Both the position numbers and the translations under genes were made by a program. The notes beneath the pieces are model-generated. The model was not told the DNA's origin. It saw only the letters and a list, made by a program, of their open reading frames with translations, and did no database searches. A DNA stretch of 64,000 nucleotides, taken from contig CBDATU010000007.1 in the NCBI GenBank assembly GCA_965199865.1, positions 124,001-188,000 of the forward strand. The letters are read 5' to 3'. This DNA comes from JAPOUP01 sp965199865. Lineage in GTDB: Bacteria > Pseudomonadota > Alphaproteobacteria > Rhodobacterales > Rhodobacteraceae. This document shows, piece by piece, positions 43,978 to 52,399 of this stretch; position 1 is the stretch's first letter; every line of letters starts with the position of its first letter.

Positions 43978-45108
43978 CTAGCGATAGCTCACCACCTGTC
44001 CCGATGGAGCGACCACGAACTTCCTGACCTGACGGAACCCGGAAGGCGCGAGTTCCGCCAGCATCTGATACGGGCGCGTCGGCATGATGATCGCCCGTTC
44101 GACGAGTGCCCCACCGGCTTCCCCGTCGTGATGCGAAAACGGATCCAGGGCAAAGATCTCGCGGTCCACTTTCGAAAACCAGCCGGATGAAACACGCTCC
44201 ACCCGTTCGCTCCTTAACGATTCCAGGGTCCAAGCAAGTGCCCAGTCCTCCGCCGCAGGAGCATTTGCCTGTTCGAGCACCTGCTGCATCGCCCCGGACT
44301 GAAGCGTAAATACGTGCGAATACATCGGCCCGACGCGAAGCCGCCGAAGACGTTTGGGATGCAGATCCTCGAAGTCCTGGTCAAAGCCGCTGGCGATGGT
44401 TACCAGCTTGAGACCGCCTACGGACTGAGCCATTAGATGCCGCTGCACTTCGGGCCAGCGCCTGTCGTCGACCGGCAATGCTTTGCTCCCGCTATCCTCG
44501 ACATCCATCAGATAGATGACGGGCAGATTCACCTGACTGTCATAGACCGCCCACCATAGGAGAAAGACCTTACGTCCGCTCGGCAGATCCCTCAGCCATT
44601 GCGCCCTCGGATCGTTCTGGGCCCAGAACAGGGTCTCGTCCACCAGCGCCTCGTAATAGAGCCGCTGCGACATGGCGAACTGCAGTTTCGTCGGGATTTC
44701 CAGACTGCCTACGATCTGGCGGATCATCGCATCCTTCAGCTGCGCTGGATCCATCATTCCGTTCAGATGGTTCCGGGCCTGCTGCGCATCGTTTGCCATC
44801 GTGAGGATTTCAGTGAATGTCGGAAACCCGGACTCAACCCGATCGATTTCAAGTGCACGGGTGGTCAGGCCAGTCCCACGGCCGGTCATCAGATATTTGA
44901 GACTCAAGGCGCGGAATGTGCTGGCCATCGCCCTCACGAACTGCCCTATCGCCCTGACATCCACTTTTGAGAGCGTTCCCTCGCGTTCCATGACGGCGGC
45001 CACGCGACCAAGATGTCCGGTGATCGTCTCGAACTTCCGGAAATAGCGCCGCACTGCAAAGGTGTCAGTCACGCTGGCATGGTCGCTGGCCAGGTCATGT
45101 GCGGTCAT
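43978..45108 (-). CDS. Uncharacterised protein of the AAA+ operon (376 residues)
   Basis: A soluble protein with a helical N-terminal third (YFRKFETITGHLGRVAAVMEREG) and a mixed alpha/beta C-terminus with GGLKLVTIASGFDQDFEDLHP, SHVFTLQSGAMQQVLEQANAP and a final APSGQVVSYR. I recognise no family. Its frame is uninterrupted and its codon use matches the neighbours. It lies upstream of the AAA+ gene on the same strand with ~105 bases between, consistent with one operon. Confidence 0.7.
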   Translation of the reverse strand: MTAHDLASDHASVTDTFAVRRYFRKFETITGHLGRVAAVMEREGTLSKVDVRAIGQFVRAMASTFRALSLKYLMTGRGTGLTTRALEIDRVESGFPTFTEILTMANDAQQARNHLNGMMDPAQLKDAMIRQIVGSLEIPTKLQFAMSQRLYYEALVDETLFWAQNDPRAQWLRDLPSGRKVFLLWWAVYDSQVNLPVIYLMDVEDSGSKALPVDDRRWPEVQRHLMAQSVGGLKLVTIASGFDQDFEDLHPKRLRRLRVGPMYSHVFTLQSGAMQQVLEQANAPAAEDWALAWTLESLRSERVERVSSGWFSKVDREIFALDPFSHHDGEAGGALVERAIIMPTRPYQMLAELAPSGFRQVRKFVVAPSGQVVSYR

Positions 45109-45276
45109 GTCACGTTCCGCTTCCCGTCACCTTCCTGATCGTTTCGGACATTCCAGAAGTCATGGTCCGGCCACCCTGATCAGGCACGGGCAGCCATACG
45201 AACCGCAGATCGAACGCTTCACTGGCATCCGATCACTATCCCGATGACGCATCGACGCTGGGCGGTTCCGGTCAAT

Positions 45277-46359
45277 TCAGCCCTGCCCTCCATAGAGGTT
45301 GCTGTCGTGCTTTTCCACGATAGCGGCGAAGCGCCTTGCAAAGCGCTCGTCAGCCTTTGCCTTCTGCTCAAGCACGGCACGGGCATGGACCATATCGCTT
45401 TCATGCGCTTCCATCATTTCGGCCATGCGCTGGTTTGTGGCGGTTCCGATCGCTGCCATCGCGGCCTGCGCCTTCCTGTCAGTCTCGGTCCCGATCACGT
45501 TTATCTGATGCGCCACATCCTGCTGCTGCGCTGTCTTCAGTGACTTGCCCAGCGCATCATAGAGCACGACCCGCTGCCTGGTATCCGTCTGCAGCTTGTT
45601 GATCAGCACCATCTGGGTGGCTGTCTGGTTCCGCAGCGAATCCATCCATGATTTGCCCTTCTCGATGTAGCGCTCCAGGGTCTGGGATCGAGCGATTTTC
45701 ACCTGCTCCTGCTGAACCAGCTCATTGTGTTTCGCGTTCAGGGCCGCGAGCTCGGATTCCAGTTTCGTGCGCATAGCCGCGTCCCGCTCGACGCTAATCC
45801 GATTCTCAAGATCAATGAGTGCAGGATCCATCGCCACAATATCGGCGCGCAGCTGCTCAAGCTCAGCCACCACCGTCTCCCGGTCTTCCAGAGTGGCGCT
45901 CAGATTTGCCTCAACCCGCTTTCCTTGCTCGCTGAGCGTCGCGAGCTGCCCCTCAAGCAGTTTAACGATCATGTCGGACTTTCCGATCAGATCCTGAAGC
46001 TTATCGTCAATGCTTGTGGTCCGCATCCGCTCCTGCCGCATCGAATCCGCCTTGGCACGAGAAAAGATGCCTACGAACCTTTCCCAGCCGGTCTTCGACC
46101 GCATCTCGTCGAAATCCTTCGAAAACCCGGAGGTAATGTCGTCGAGCCCCATGATCAGTTCGGCAATGTTGGCGTTCATGAGCTCTGCATGGGCATGCAC
46201 GTCATCCAGCGTCGCGTTCTCGATATCGATTGAAATGTCTGCGCCGTTCTTCATCCGTGCGCCCATGTCCTCGACGCGCCCGGTGATTTCCGCCATCTTC
46301 TCCTGCGCCCTGACGACCTGGGCCTGGCTTTCCTTCAGCTGCGCATCCAGATCAGGCAT
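45277..46359 (-). CDS. Long coiled-coil protein, first gene of the AAA+ operon
   Basis: A ~360-residue, almost wholly helical protein with heptad-like stretches at about 1-50, 95-225 and 230-330 and few aromatics apart from a GWERFVGIFSRAKADSMRQ segment near residue 90. No membrane helix is evident. The layout recalls TelA (toxic anion resistance) and other filament- or ring-forming coiled-coil proteins that work with AAA+ ATPases, but the TelA motifs are not seen. The ATG at 46359 follows a G-rich ribosome binding site. The repeat at 46500 and the upstream A/T-rich stretch would hold the operon promoter. Confidence 0.72.
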   Translation of the reverse strand: MPDLDAQLKESQAQVVRAQEKMAEITGRVEDMGARMKNGADISIDIENATLDDVHAHAELMNANIAELIMGLDDITSGFSKDFDEMRSKTGWERFVGIFSRAKADSMRQERMRTTSIDDKLQDLIGKSDMIVKLLEGQLATLSEQGKRVEANLSATLEDRETVVAELEQLRADIVAMDPALIDLENRISVERDAAMRTKLESELAALNAKHNELVQQEQVKIARSQTLERYIEKGKSWMDSLRNQTATQMVLINKLQTDTRQRVVLYDALGKSLKTAQQQDVAHQINVIGTETDRKAQAAMAAIGTATNQRMAEMMEAHESDMVHARAVLEQKAKADERFARRFAAIVEKHDSNLYGGQG

Positions 46360-46499
46360 GGAACCCGTCCCCCCCAACAAAGTGTATCCCGTTAACATTT
46401 ACCTAGTCGTCGCCTGCAGCGGTTTAAAGCCCAACGCTGCCGGAATTTCCCCATATCGCGGAATCTGTGGGACATATGCATGAAACACCTGATATCGTG

Positions 46500-46537
46500 T
46501 AGTGTCTCGGTTTGAAATATTCGTTTTTTGTTCTGTC
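46500..46537 (+). repeat. 37-bp dispersed repeat, copy 2
   Basis: TAGTGTCTCGGTTTGAAATA followed by TTCGTTTTTTGTTCT; partner of 36621-36657. It lies between the divergent AAA+ operon and the small ORFs of the AbiEii-like remnant. Confidence 0.4.
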
Positions 46538-46610
46538 CTACTCCAGAACATGAATATTGATAGCAGAAGCTTGATATGTCATTCAGTCGAAAGTGATTAT
46601 GGATTACCTG

Positions 46611-46766
46611 ATGTCTGACCAAAGTGATAAACCTATGGATATCAAAGCCGCCCTGGCGAAGGCGGGACGCCGCTATCGGTTGAGGATTTTCGATAACATC
46701 CGCGAAAGGAAAGTCAGGCAACGTCCTTTGCACGACCGTCTGCGGATCGTCGGGTGCGTATCATGA
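46611..46766 (+). CDS. Small basic protein upstream of an AbiEii-like remnant
   Basis: A 51-residue, strongly basic frame beginning MSDQSDKPMDIKAALAKAGRRYRLRIFDNIRERK. Its stop codon overlaps the ATG of a second small frame. It could be a vestigial antitoxin or DNA-binding protein for the nucleotidyltransferase that follows. The function is unproven. Confidence 0.4.
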   Translation: MSDQSDKPMDIKAALAKAGRRYRLRIFDNIRERKVRQRPLHDRLRIVGCVS

Positions 46767-46858
46767 AGAGAACCGACTACGATGGGTTCATCCTAGGACG
46801 AAGGCTTGTGGCCGAAGCCAACCGGATGCGACCGCGACGGATGAACGCGGAACGTTAG
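46763..46858 (+). CDS. Very small ORF between the basic ORF and the AbiEii-like remnant
   Basis: A 31-residue frame, MKRTDYDGFILGRRLVAEAN followed by an arginine-rich end, overlapping the preceding stop codon (ATGA) and ending 3 bases before the next start. The chained starts and stops suggest an operon of small genes rather than chance. Confidence 0.35.
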   Translation: MKRTDYDGFILGRRLVAEANRMRPRRMNAER

Positions 46859-46861
46859 GTA

Positions 46862-47137
46862 ATGTTGACGGAAATCCAGTCCCGTGCCGCCCGAATCATG
46901 GCAGGAAACAGATCCACAGGTGGCTATTTCGCAGGTGGCGCGGTGTTGAACCAGAATTGCGGACGTCTATCGGACGATCCTGATCTGTTCAGTGATACGG
47001 CAGAAGCGATATTGGATGTGGTGGATCCTGTTAACCGACCCAAGAACATGGCGTTGGTGGACGGTTTTCGGATCTTCCGGAAAGCGTTCCCTGTTTCGCG
47101 CGTTGAATTGCCCAGGTCACTGGACTACTGGCACTGA
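46862..47137 (+). pseudogene. Truncated AbiEii-like nucleotidyltransferase
   Basis: The first ~50 residues (MLTEIQSRAARIMAGNRS, then YFAGGAVLNQNCGRLSDDPDLFSDT) match the start of proteobacterial AbiEii/AbiGii-type nucleotidyltransferases: the AGGAVLN strand and the SDDxDxF acidic pair. Such proteins are toxins that modify tRNA or protein. The remaining ~40 residues are unrelated and the catalytic domain is missing, so the gene is broken. It lies just before the permease. Confidence 0.55.
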
Positions 47138-47185
47138 AGGATACGCAGTCCCGCGCTGTCGAAGGAAGTAAAGGAGGCTGCGGTC

Positions 47186-49066
47186 ATGGAGCCGGTTACA
47201 CTGACGCTGGAGATGACGGTCGTGCTGGGCATCCTGGCCTTCACGATCTTTCTCTTCATCAGCGAGATTGTTCGTGTGGATCTTGCCGCAGTGATGGTCA
47301 TGGTGACCGTCGGTGCGCTGAGCTACCTGCCTGGGCTCGGGAATCTCGCCTCCATCGACCAGCTGTTTACGGGATTTTCGTCCAACGCGGTGATCTCAAT
47401 CATTGCGGTGATGATCATCGGTGCCGGTCTCGACAAGACGGGAATGATGCACAAGGTCGCGTCGGTGATCCTCAGATATGGTGGCAGGACCGAGAAGCGG
47501 ATCATCCCGATCATCTCCGGCACGGTCGGGTTGATCTCCTCTTTCATGCAGAATGTTGGTGCCGCGGCGCTGTTCCTTCCGGTTGTCAGCCGGATCTCCG
47601 TCCGTGCCGAACTTCCGCTGGCGAGGCTGCTGATGCCCATGGGCTTCTGCGCAATTCTGGGCGGAACACTGACGATGGTGGGTTCCTCGCCACTCATCCT
47701 CCTGAACGACCTGATCATCTCCGCAAACGAGGATCTCCCGGACGGCCAGAAGATGGCCACTTTTGACCTGTTCGCAGTCACACCGATCGGCATCGTACTG
47801 ATCCTGACCGGCATACTCTATTTCGTGACGCTTGGTCGTTGGGTGCTTCCGGCACCGCAGGACCGGGACACCATGTCCGGACAGACAATGGCCGAATACC
47901 TCAAATCGACATATGGCCTAAAATCGGATCTGGTCGAGGTGATCGTGCCGGATGGAAACATCCTCCTGGGTCATACCCTACAGGACATCATGGATGCCCA
48001 TCACCTCTACATCGTCGGCCAGTCCCACTCCGGGCGGAAGGTGATCGCACCTCAGAGCACGATGGAGATCCTGACACCATGCAGGCTCGCGATCCTGGGC
48101 CGGGCCAAGGTCATCCAGGAGATCTGCGACATCTACGGATTGACGGTATTGCCGCAGCTTGAGGAATTCGCCGAGGAATTCGCGGCAACCAAGGCTGGGG
48201 TCGCGGAACTGGTGGTTCACCCGAATGCGGACATCATCGGCAAGACGGGTCAGGAACTCCGATTCCGTCAGGCCTATGGAATGAGCCTTCTCGCGATCCA
48301 TCGCGGCGCGGAGACCATGAGCCGGGTCGAGACACAAGAGCACGAAGCGACCCGAATTGGGGCGGTGCCGCTGCAGGCTGGCGACACTCTGGTGGTGCAT
48401 ACGCCGTGGCAGCTGCTTACAAGACTGAGATCCGACCGGGATTTCGTGGTGGTGACATCCGATTTTCCAGAGGAGGAACTGAGGCCCAAGAAAGTTGGAT
48501 GGGCGCTGCTGTTCTTCCTGGTCGCGCTCGGGCTGATTCTGTTCACTGACATCCGCCTTTCGCTGTGCCTTCTTGCCGGGGCGGTTGGCATGATCGTTTC
48601 CCGGGTCCTTTCGATTGATGAGGCCTATGATGCGGTCGGCTGGAACACCGTCTTCCTGCTTGCCTCACTCATCCCACTCGGACAGGCAGTGCAGAACACG
48701 GGTACGGCGACCTGGATAGCGCAGCAGTTACTTGGCCTGCTGGATGGCTGGCCGATCTGGGGGCTTCAGACCGGACTGGCGGTACTCGCTACCCTGTTCA
48801 CCCTGGTGATGTCCAATGTTGGGGCCACGGTGCTTCTCGTTCCACTGGCGGTTTCCGTTGCGGTGGCTGCGGGGGGGGATCCTGCCGTGTTCGCCCTTAC
48901 CGTTGCGATCGCGACCTCGAATTCCTTCCTGATACCCACCCATCAGGTCAATGCCCTGGTCATGGGGCCCGCCGGTTACCACGTGCTTGATTTCGTCCGG
49001 GCTGGCGGGATCATGACGGTACTGTTTCTCGTCGTCTCGATTCCGATGCTGAATCTGGTGTTCTGA
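47186..49066 (+). CDS. SLC13-family permease with RCK_C domains
   Basis: A 626-residue anion transporter of the divalent anion:sodium symporter (ArsB/NhaD superfamily) type. Helices fill about 1-200 and 415-626, with family motifs SSFMQNVGAAALFLPVV near residue 120 and MSNVGATVLLVPLAV near 550. Residues ~225-400 are cytoplasmic and contain two RCK_C/TrkA_C domains (VIVPDGNILLGHTLQDI and ELVVHPNADIIGKTGQEL) that may sense ligands. AAGGAGG lies 8 bases before the ATG, a near-perfect ribosome binding site. Likely substrates are sulfate, dicarboxylates or another small anion; sequence alone does not decide. Confidence 0.88.
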   Translation: MEPVTLTLEMTVVLGILAFTIFLFISEIVRVDLAAVMVMVTVGALSYLPGLGNLASIDQLFTGFSSNAVISIIAVMIIGAGLDKTGMMHKVASVILRYGGRTEKRIIPIISGTVGLISSFMQNVGAAALFLPVVSRISVRAELPLARLLMPMGFCAILGGTLTMVGSSPLILLNDLIISANEDLPDGQKMATFDLFAVTPIGIVLILTGILYFVTLGRWVLPAPQDRDTMSGQTMAEYLKSTYGLKSDLVEVIVPDGNILLGHTLQDIMDAHHLYIVGQSHSGRKVIAPQSTMEILTPCRLAILGRAKVIQEICDIYGLTVLPQLEEFAEEFAATKAGVAELVVHPNADIIGKTGQELRFRQAYGMSLLAIHRGAETMSRVETQEHEATRIGAVPLQAGDTLVVHTPWQLLTRLRSDRDFVVVTSDFPEEELRPKKVGWALLFFLVALGLILFTDIRLSLCLLAGAVGMIVSRVLSIDEAYDAVGWNTVFLLASLIPLGQAVQNTGTATWIAQQLLGLLDGWPIWGLQTGLAVLATLFTLVMSNVGATVLLVPLAVSVAVAAGGDPAVFALTVAIATSNSFLIPTHQVNALVMGPAGYHVLDFVRAGGIMTVLFLVVSIPMLNLVF

Positions 49067-49665
49067 AAGAGACGCGCAGGCTCTGAAAGCCGGGGCAATC
49101 GGCGCACAGCGTTCAGGCCCACCGCAGCCTGAAGAGCCAGGGATGCCAGATCATCAGTGCAGGAATCCGACACGCGTTCGATGACATCCAGCCCATACTG
49201 GCTAGGCGAAGATACTGGATGTGTCCTCGGTTCCGGCAGCACTCAGTTGGCTTTCCGTACCTTCTCCGCCCTGACTTTCCGCCTCAACAGCAAAACCAAA
49301 GCCATCGTCGTCCATCCCATCCTGTCGATAAGGTCCAGCGCCGCAGGATCTGATCCGGAAATGCAAGAATATCCCGAGTGTCTTCGAGTACTGGGGACGA
49401 GGAAACTCGGAATGCAGAAGACTGGATGCACTGAAGGATTCAGCCCCTCACCGCCATTCCGTTTCGGACAATCCGACGGGCGGTAGAAACGGTTCCGGCC
49501 GCCTGGGGCGCGAATGTCGAGGTCGGTCAGAAACCACCGCCATGCCGCAGCACTTATCCGCCCATGTCCGCTATGGAATGCAGGTATCGGTGCCTGTCTG
49601 GCGGGCCACCGGACAGGCGCTGGCACGAACCCGCGCCCTCCGCTTTCGCGTCCGTACGGTTCCAG
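49067..49665. other. Gene-free stretch after the permease
   Basis: No ORF of interest. An inverted repeat GCCTGTC...GACAGGC with an internal TGG/CCA pair at 49592-49618 could form a long hairpin, but no T run follows. Confidence 0.4.
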
Positions 49666-50036
49666 TTACGGCAGTGCCCTGACGCCTGGAATCGGCCCGG
49701 GCACCCGCAGAGGGCCAAGGTCATCCATGTCGGGAACGAAATGAATGTGGTGGTCCCGGCCGCGCCGGACAGCGCGCATCCATCCGGCGGCTGGCGCATA
49801 GTCCCAGCGTGTTTCAATCAATTCCGCGACGATGCCTTCGGGTTGGACGGCGGGGGATTGCCACAGTTGCATGGTCTAATCGGATACGACCAGTCTGGGG
49901 GATACCAACCGTTCTTGGCAACTACTGATTGTTCCAGACTGACGATCGGCCCGATTTCGATTGCTGAATTCGGACCCGCATGCGCAAGTCCGGGAATACC
50001 CAGCGCTACAGCTGCTACGATTGCAAACTTCCTCAT
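49666..50036 (-). pseudogene. Small secreted protein split by a frameshift
   Basis: The first frame (from 50036) begins MRKFAIVAAVALGIPGLAHA, a clear signal peptide with an AHA cleavage site, followed by IEIGPIVSLEQSVVAKNGW. Near 49870 the sensible text moves to another frame, MQLWQSPAVQPEGIVAELIE, and continues with HHIHFVPDMDDLGP to a stop at 49666. A single shift would give a ~120-residue secreted protein. The family is unknown. Confidence 0.4.
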
Positions 50037-50572
50037 TATTCTACGTCCTCACTTTGAGGTTTATCCTACACAACGACCGAGTTGCTACCACATGGGGAGG
50101 TCAAGCGGTCGTGCCGGGTGTCTGGCGGAAATTCGAGACCACGCATTCTCCGGGCGCATTCGGGTTTCGTCTGTTCGGGAGGGGTAGAGAGCCATCGCTT
50201 CGATCGGCCAGGACAGGGTCAGCCAACCGTCGACTCCGCACATTCGGGAACTGGCCAGAAGTAAGAAGCGCCTGAGGCGGCATGGTCCTGGTTCCGGTGG
50301 TGGAACTCTCCGCTCAGTCTCCTGAACGGACATGCCATACCATCGATGCGGCAGTGCGATTGCGACGCCGCGACGGGGAATCCCAACCAGTTCATAGCCA
50401 AACCACTGGGCCCTACGGCCGTTTGCGTGGCTGATATGTGCCCGGAGAATGCGCCGCATTGGAAACTCCAATGGACACATGACAGGGCCTCCGGCTTCAA
50501 CCGTTTCCGGAACCGCGCGTTCGCGACACCCTCCAACCCTGATGTCAGGGGTTTCGCATCCGGCACATCTGT
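50037..50572. other. Gene-free stretch upstream of the TRAP operon
   Basis: Only short overlapping frames. The right edge probably carries the operon promoter and the palindrome at 50573. Confidence 0.45.
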
Positions 50573-50592
50573 GATATATCATCAAATATATC
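50573..50592. promoter_or_regulatory. Palindrome, candidate GntR-type operator
   Basis: GATATAT and ATATATC form a perfect inverted repeat separated by CATCAA, 19 bases before the first codon of the TRAP operon. The operon ends with a GntR/FCD regulator, and such regulators usually bind short A/T-containing palindromes near their own operon. The link is an inference. Confidence 0.4.
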
Positions 50593-50611
50593 TATTGGGG
50601 TACCGTTCACG

Positions 50612-51088
50612 GTGAGAATGCTGGCTAACCTGTGCGACTGGACCGAAAGCCTGTTCAAACTGGCCGGAGTGATCCTGTTTACGGCCATGATCGCCGCTGT
50701 CTCCATCGAGATCATCATGCGCTATCTGTTCAACCAGCCTACCTTCTGGGCCGAGCCACTGGCCCGGAACGCGATGATCTGGATGGTCATCCTGGGCCTC
50801 GCCGTCGGCATCCGGCACAAGGAAAACATCTGTGTCGACTTCATCGCGGATCGCATGACCGGTCCCCTGAGACTGATCATCGCCTGGTTGAGGATTGCGC
50901 TACTGCTCGGCTTTTCCGGTGTGTTCCTTGTGCATGGCACCCAGATGGCAAGAATGAACATGCGCCAGACCATCACCGGCCTCGACGTGCCAGCCGGTGT
51001 GGTTCAGCTGGTCGTACCAATCGCCGCCCTGGGTATGATCCTGTTCGCCGTCGAACTGATCGCAAAGCGCGACTGGGACAGGTTCTGA
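50612..51088 (+). CDS. TRAP transporter small permease (DctQ family)
   Basis: A ~158-residue protein with four membrane helices. The helix-1 signature VSIEIIMRYLFNQPTFWAEPLARNAMIW is typical of DctQ subunits of tripartite ATP-independent periplasmic transporters. It starts at GTG (50612) or the ATG two codons later. The stop codon overlaps the start of the large permease (ATGA). It opens the catabolic plus-strand operon. Confidence 0.92.
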   Translation: MRMLANLCDWTESLFKLAGVILFTAMIAAVSIEIIMRYLFNQPTFWAEPLARNAMIWMVILGLAVGIRHKENICVDFIADRMTGPLRLIIAWLRIALLLGFSGVFLVHGTQMARMNMRQTITGLDVPAGVVQLVVPIAALGMILFAVELIAKRDWDRF

Positions 51089-52365
51089 TGGAGCTCTGGG
51101 TCCTCTTTGGCGTTTTGGTCGCAACGCTGATCATCGGTCTTCCACTTCCGTTTTCGCTCGGAATCGCGTCTTTGGCGGCCCTGCTCGTCATGGATCTGGG
51201 CATCCCGCTGGTGATCGTTCCCCAGAGATTCGTCGCTGGCATCGACAATTTCACCTTCCTGGCGATCCCGTTCTTCCTGCTGGTCGGCGAGTTGATGAAT
51301 ACGTCGGGCATTACCCAGAGGATCATCAATCTTTCCAACGCGCTGGTAGGTCACATCTCGGGGGGATTGGCGCAGGTCAATGTCGTTTCCTCGATGTTCT
51401 TTGGTGGAATCTCCGGATCGTCGACCGCAGACACGGCCTCAATCGGATCAATCCTGATCCCGGCGATGAAGAAGGAGGGATACGATGCCGACTTCTCCGT
51501 AGCGCTCACGGCAACATCCTCGTGCTGCGGTCCACTGATTCCGCCTTCCATCGGCCTGGTGCTCTATGGGGTCATCGCGAACGTCTCGATCACGAAACTC
51601 TTTCTGGCGGGATACATACCCGGTCTGATGCTGGGATTTGGCCTGCTGCTGACCAGTTACGTCATCTCAAGACGCCGGTCCTATCCGACCCATCCCCGCG
51701 CAAGCGTTTTCCAGATGTGGAAGGCGTTCCTTGAGAGCTTCTGGGCCGCGGCCCTGCCGTTCCTGATCATCGGGGGGCTGCTCTCGGGAATCTTCACCGT
51801 CACCGAAGCCGCCTGCGTCGCCGTGGTCTACACGCTGCTGGTGGGGTTCGTGGTCTACCAGGAACTGCGGATCCGCGATCTTGTCAGGGTGTTCATGATC
51901 GCGACGGTCAAATGCGGGGTGATGATGTCCGTCGCGGCGGCAGCGCTCGCTTTCGCCTGGGTCCTGACCGTGATGGAGGTGCCACAGCAGCTGGCGGACG
52001 CGCTGCTGAAAGTCAGCGAGAACAAGTATGTCATCCTGCTGCTTCTCAACATCTTCTTCCTCTTCATCGGCACGTTCATGGAGCCAAAGGCAACGCTGCT
52101 GATCCTGATGCCTGTCCTGCTGCCCGTCCTGCCGACCTTTGACATAGATCTCATTCACTTCGGGATCATCATCATCTTCAATTCACTGATCGGGCTGATC
52201 ACGCCACCCATCGGGATCGTGCTGAATCTTGCGGCGAAGATCGGCGACGTTCCGATCGACAGGGCAGCCGTTGCCGCACTCCCGTTTCTCGGAACGATGC
52301 TGGTGATCCTGATGATAATCACCTACGCGCCCGGGCTGATCCTGTGGCTACCAAACATGCTTTAG
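51088..52365 (+). CDS. TRAP transporter large permease (DctM family)
   Basis: A 425-residue, twelve-helix protein that couples substrate uptake to a sodium gradient. Characteristic blocks include VPQRFVAGIDNFTFLAIPFF, the SMFFGGISGSSTADTASIGSI motif, TATSSCCGPLIPPSIGLVLYG and NSLIGLITPPIGIVLNLAA. The start overlaps the small subunit stop codon. A longer frame begins at 50632, but its first part is only the out-of-frame shadow of the small subunit gene. Confidence 0.95.
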   Translation: MELWVLFGVLVATLIIGLPLPFSLGIASLAALLVMDLGIPLVIVPQRFVAGIDNFTFLAIPFFLLVGELMNTSGITQRIINLSNALVGHISGGLAQVNVVSSMFFGGISGSSTADTASIGSILIPAMKKEGYDADFSVALTATSSCCGPLIPPSIGLVLYGVIANVSITKLFLAGYIPGLMLGFGLLLTSYVISRRRSYPTHPRASVFQMWKAFLESFWAAALPFLIIGGLLSGIFTVTEAACVAVVYTLLVGFVVYQELRIRDLVRVFMIATVKCGVMMSVAAAALAFAWVLTVMEVPQQLADALLKVSENKYVILLLLNIFFLFIGTFMEPKATLLILMPVLLPVLPTFDIDLIHFGIIIIFNSLIGLITPPIGIVLNLAAKIGDVPIDRAAVAALPFLGTMLVILMIITYAPGLILWLPNML

Positions 52366-52399
52366 TCGTCCACTCCCAAACACAGAAAAGGAGACCAAC

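Noticed and set aside
45277..46359. TelA tellurite-resistance protein
   Set aside because: The protein is coiled-coil like TelA, but I could not find TelA family motifs, so only a general description is given.
49592..49618. Strong terminator after the permease
   Set aside because: The hairpin is good, but it lies more than 500 bases beyond the permease stop and no T run follows on either strand.
50632..51087. N-terminal extension of the TRAP large permease (frame open from 50632)
   Set aside because: This part is the out-of-frame shadow of the small permease gene; the permease start at 51088 overlaps the small subunit stop codon as usual.
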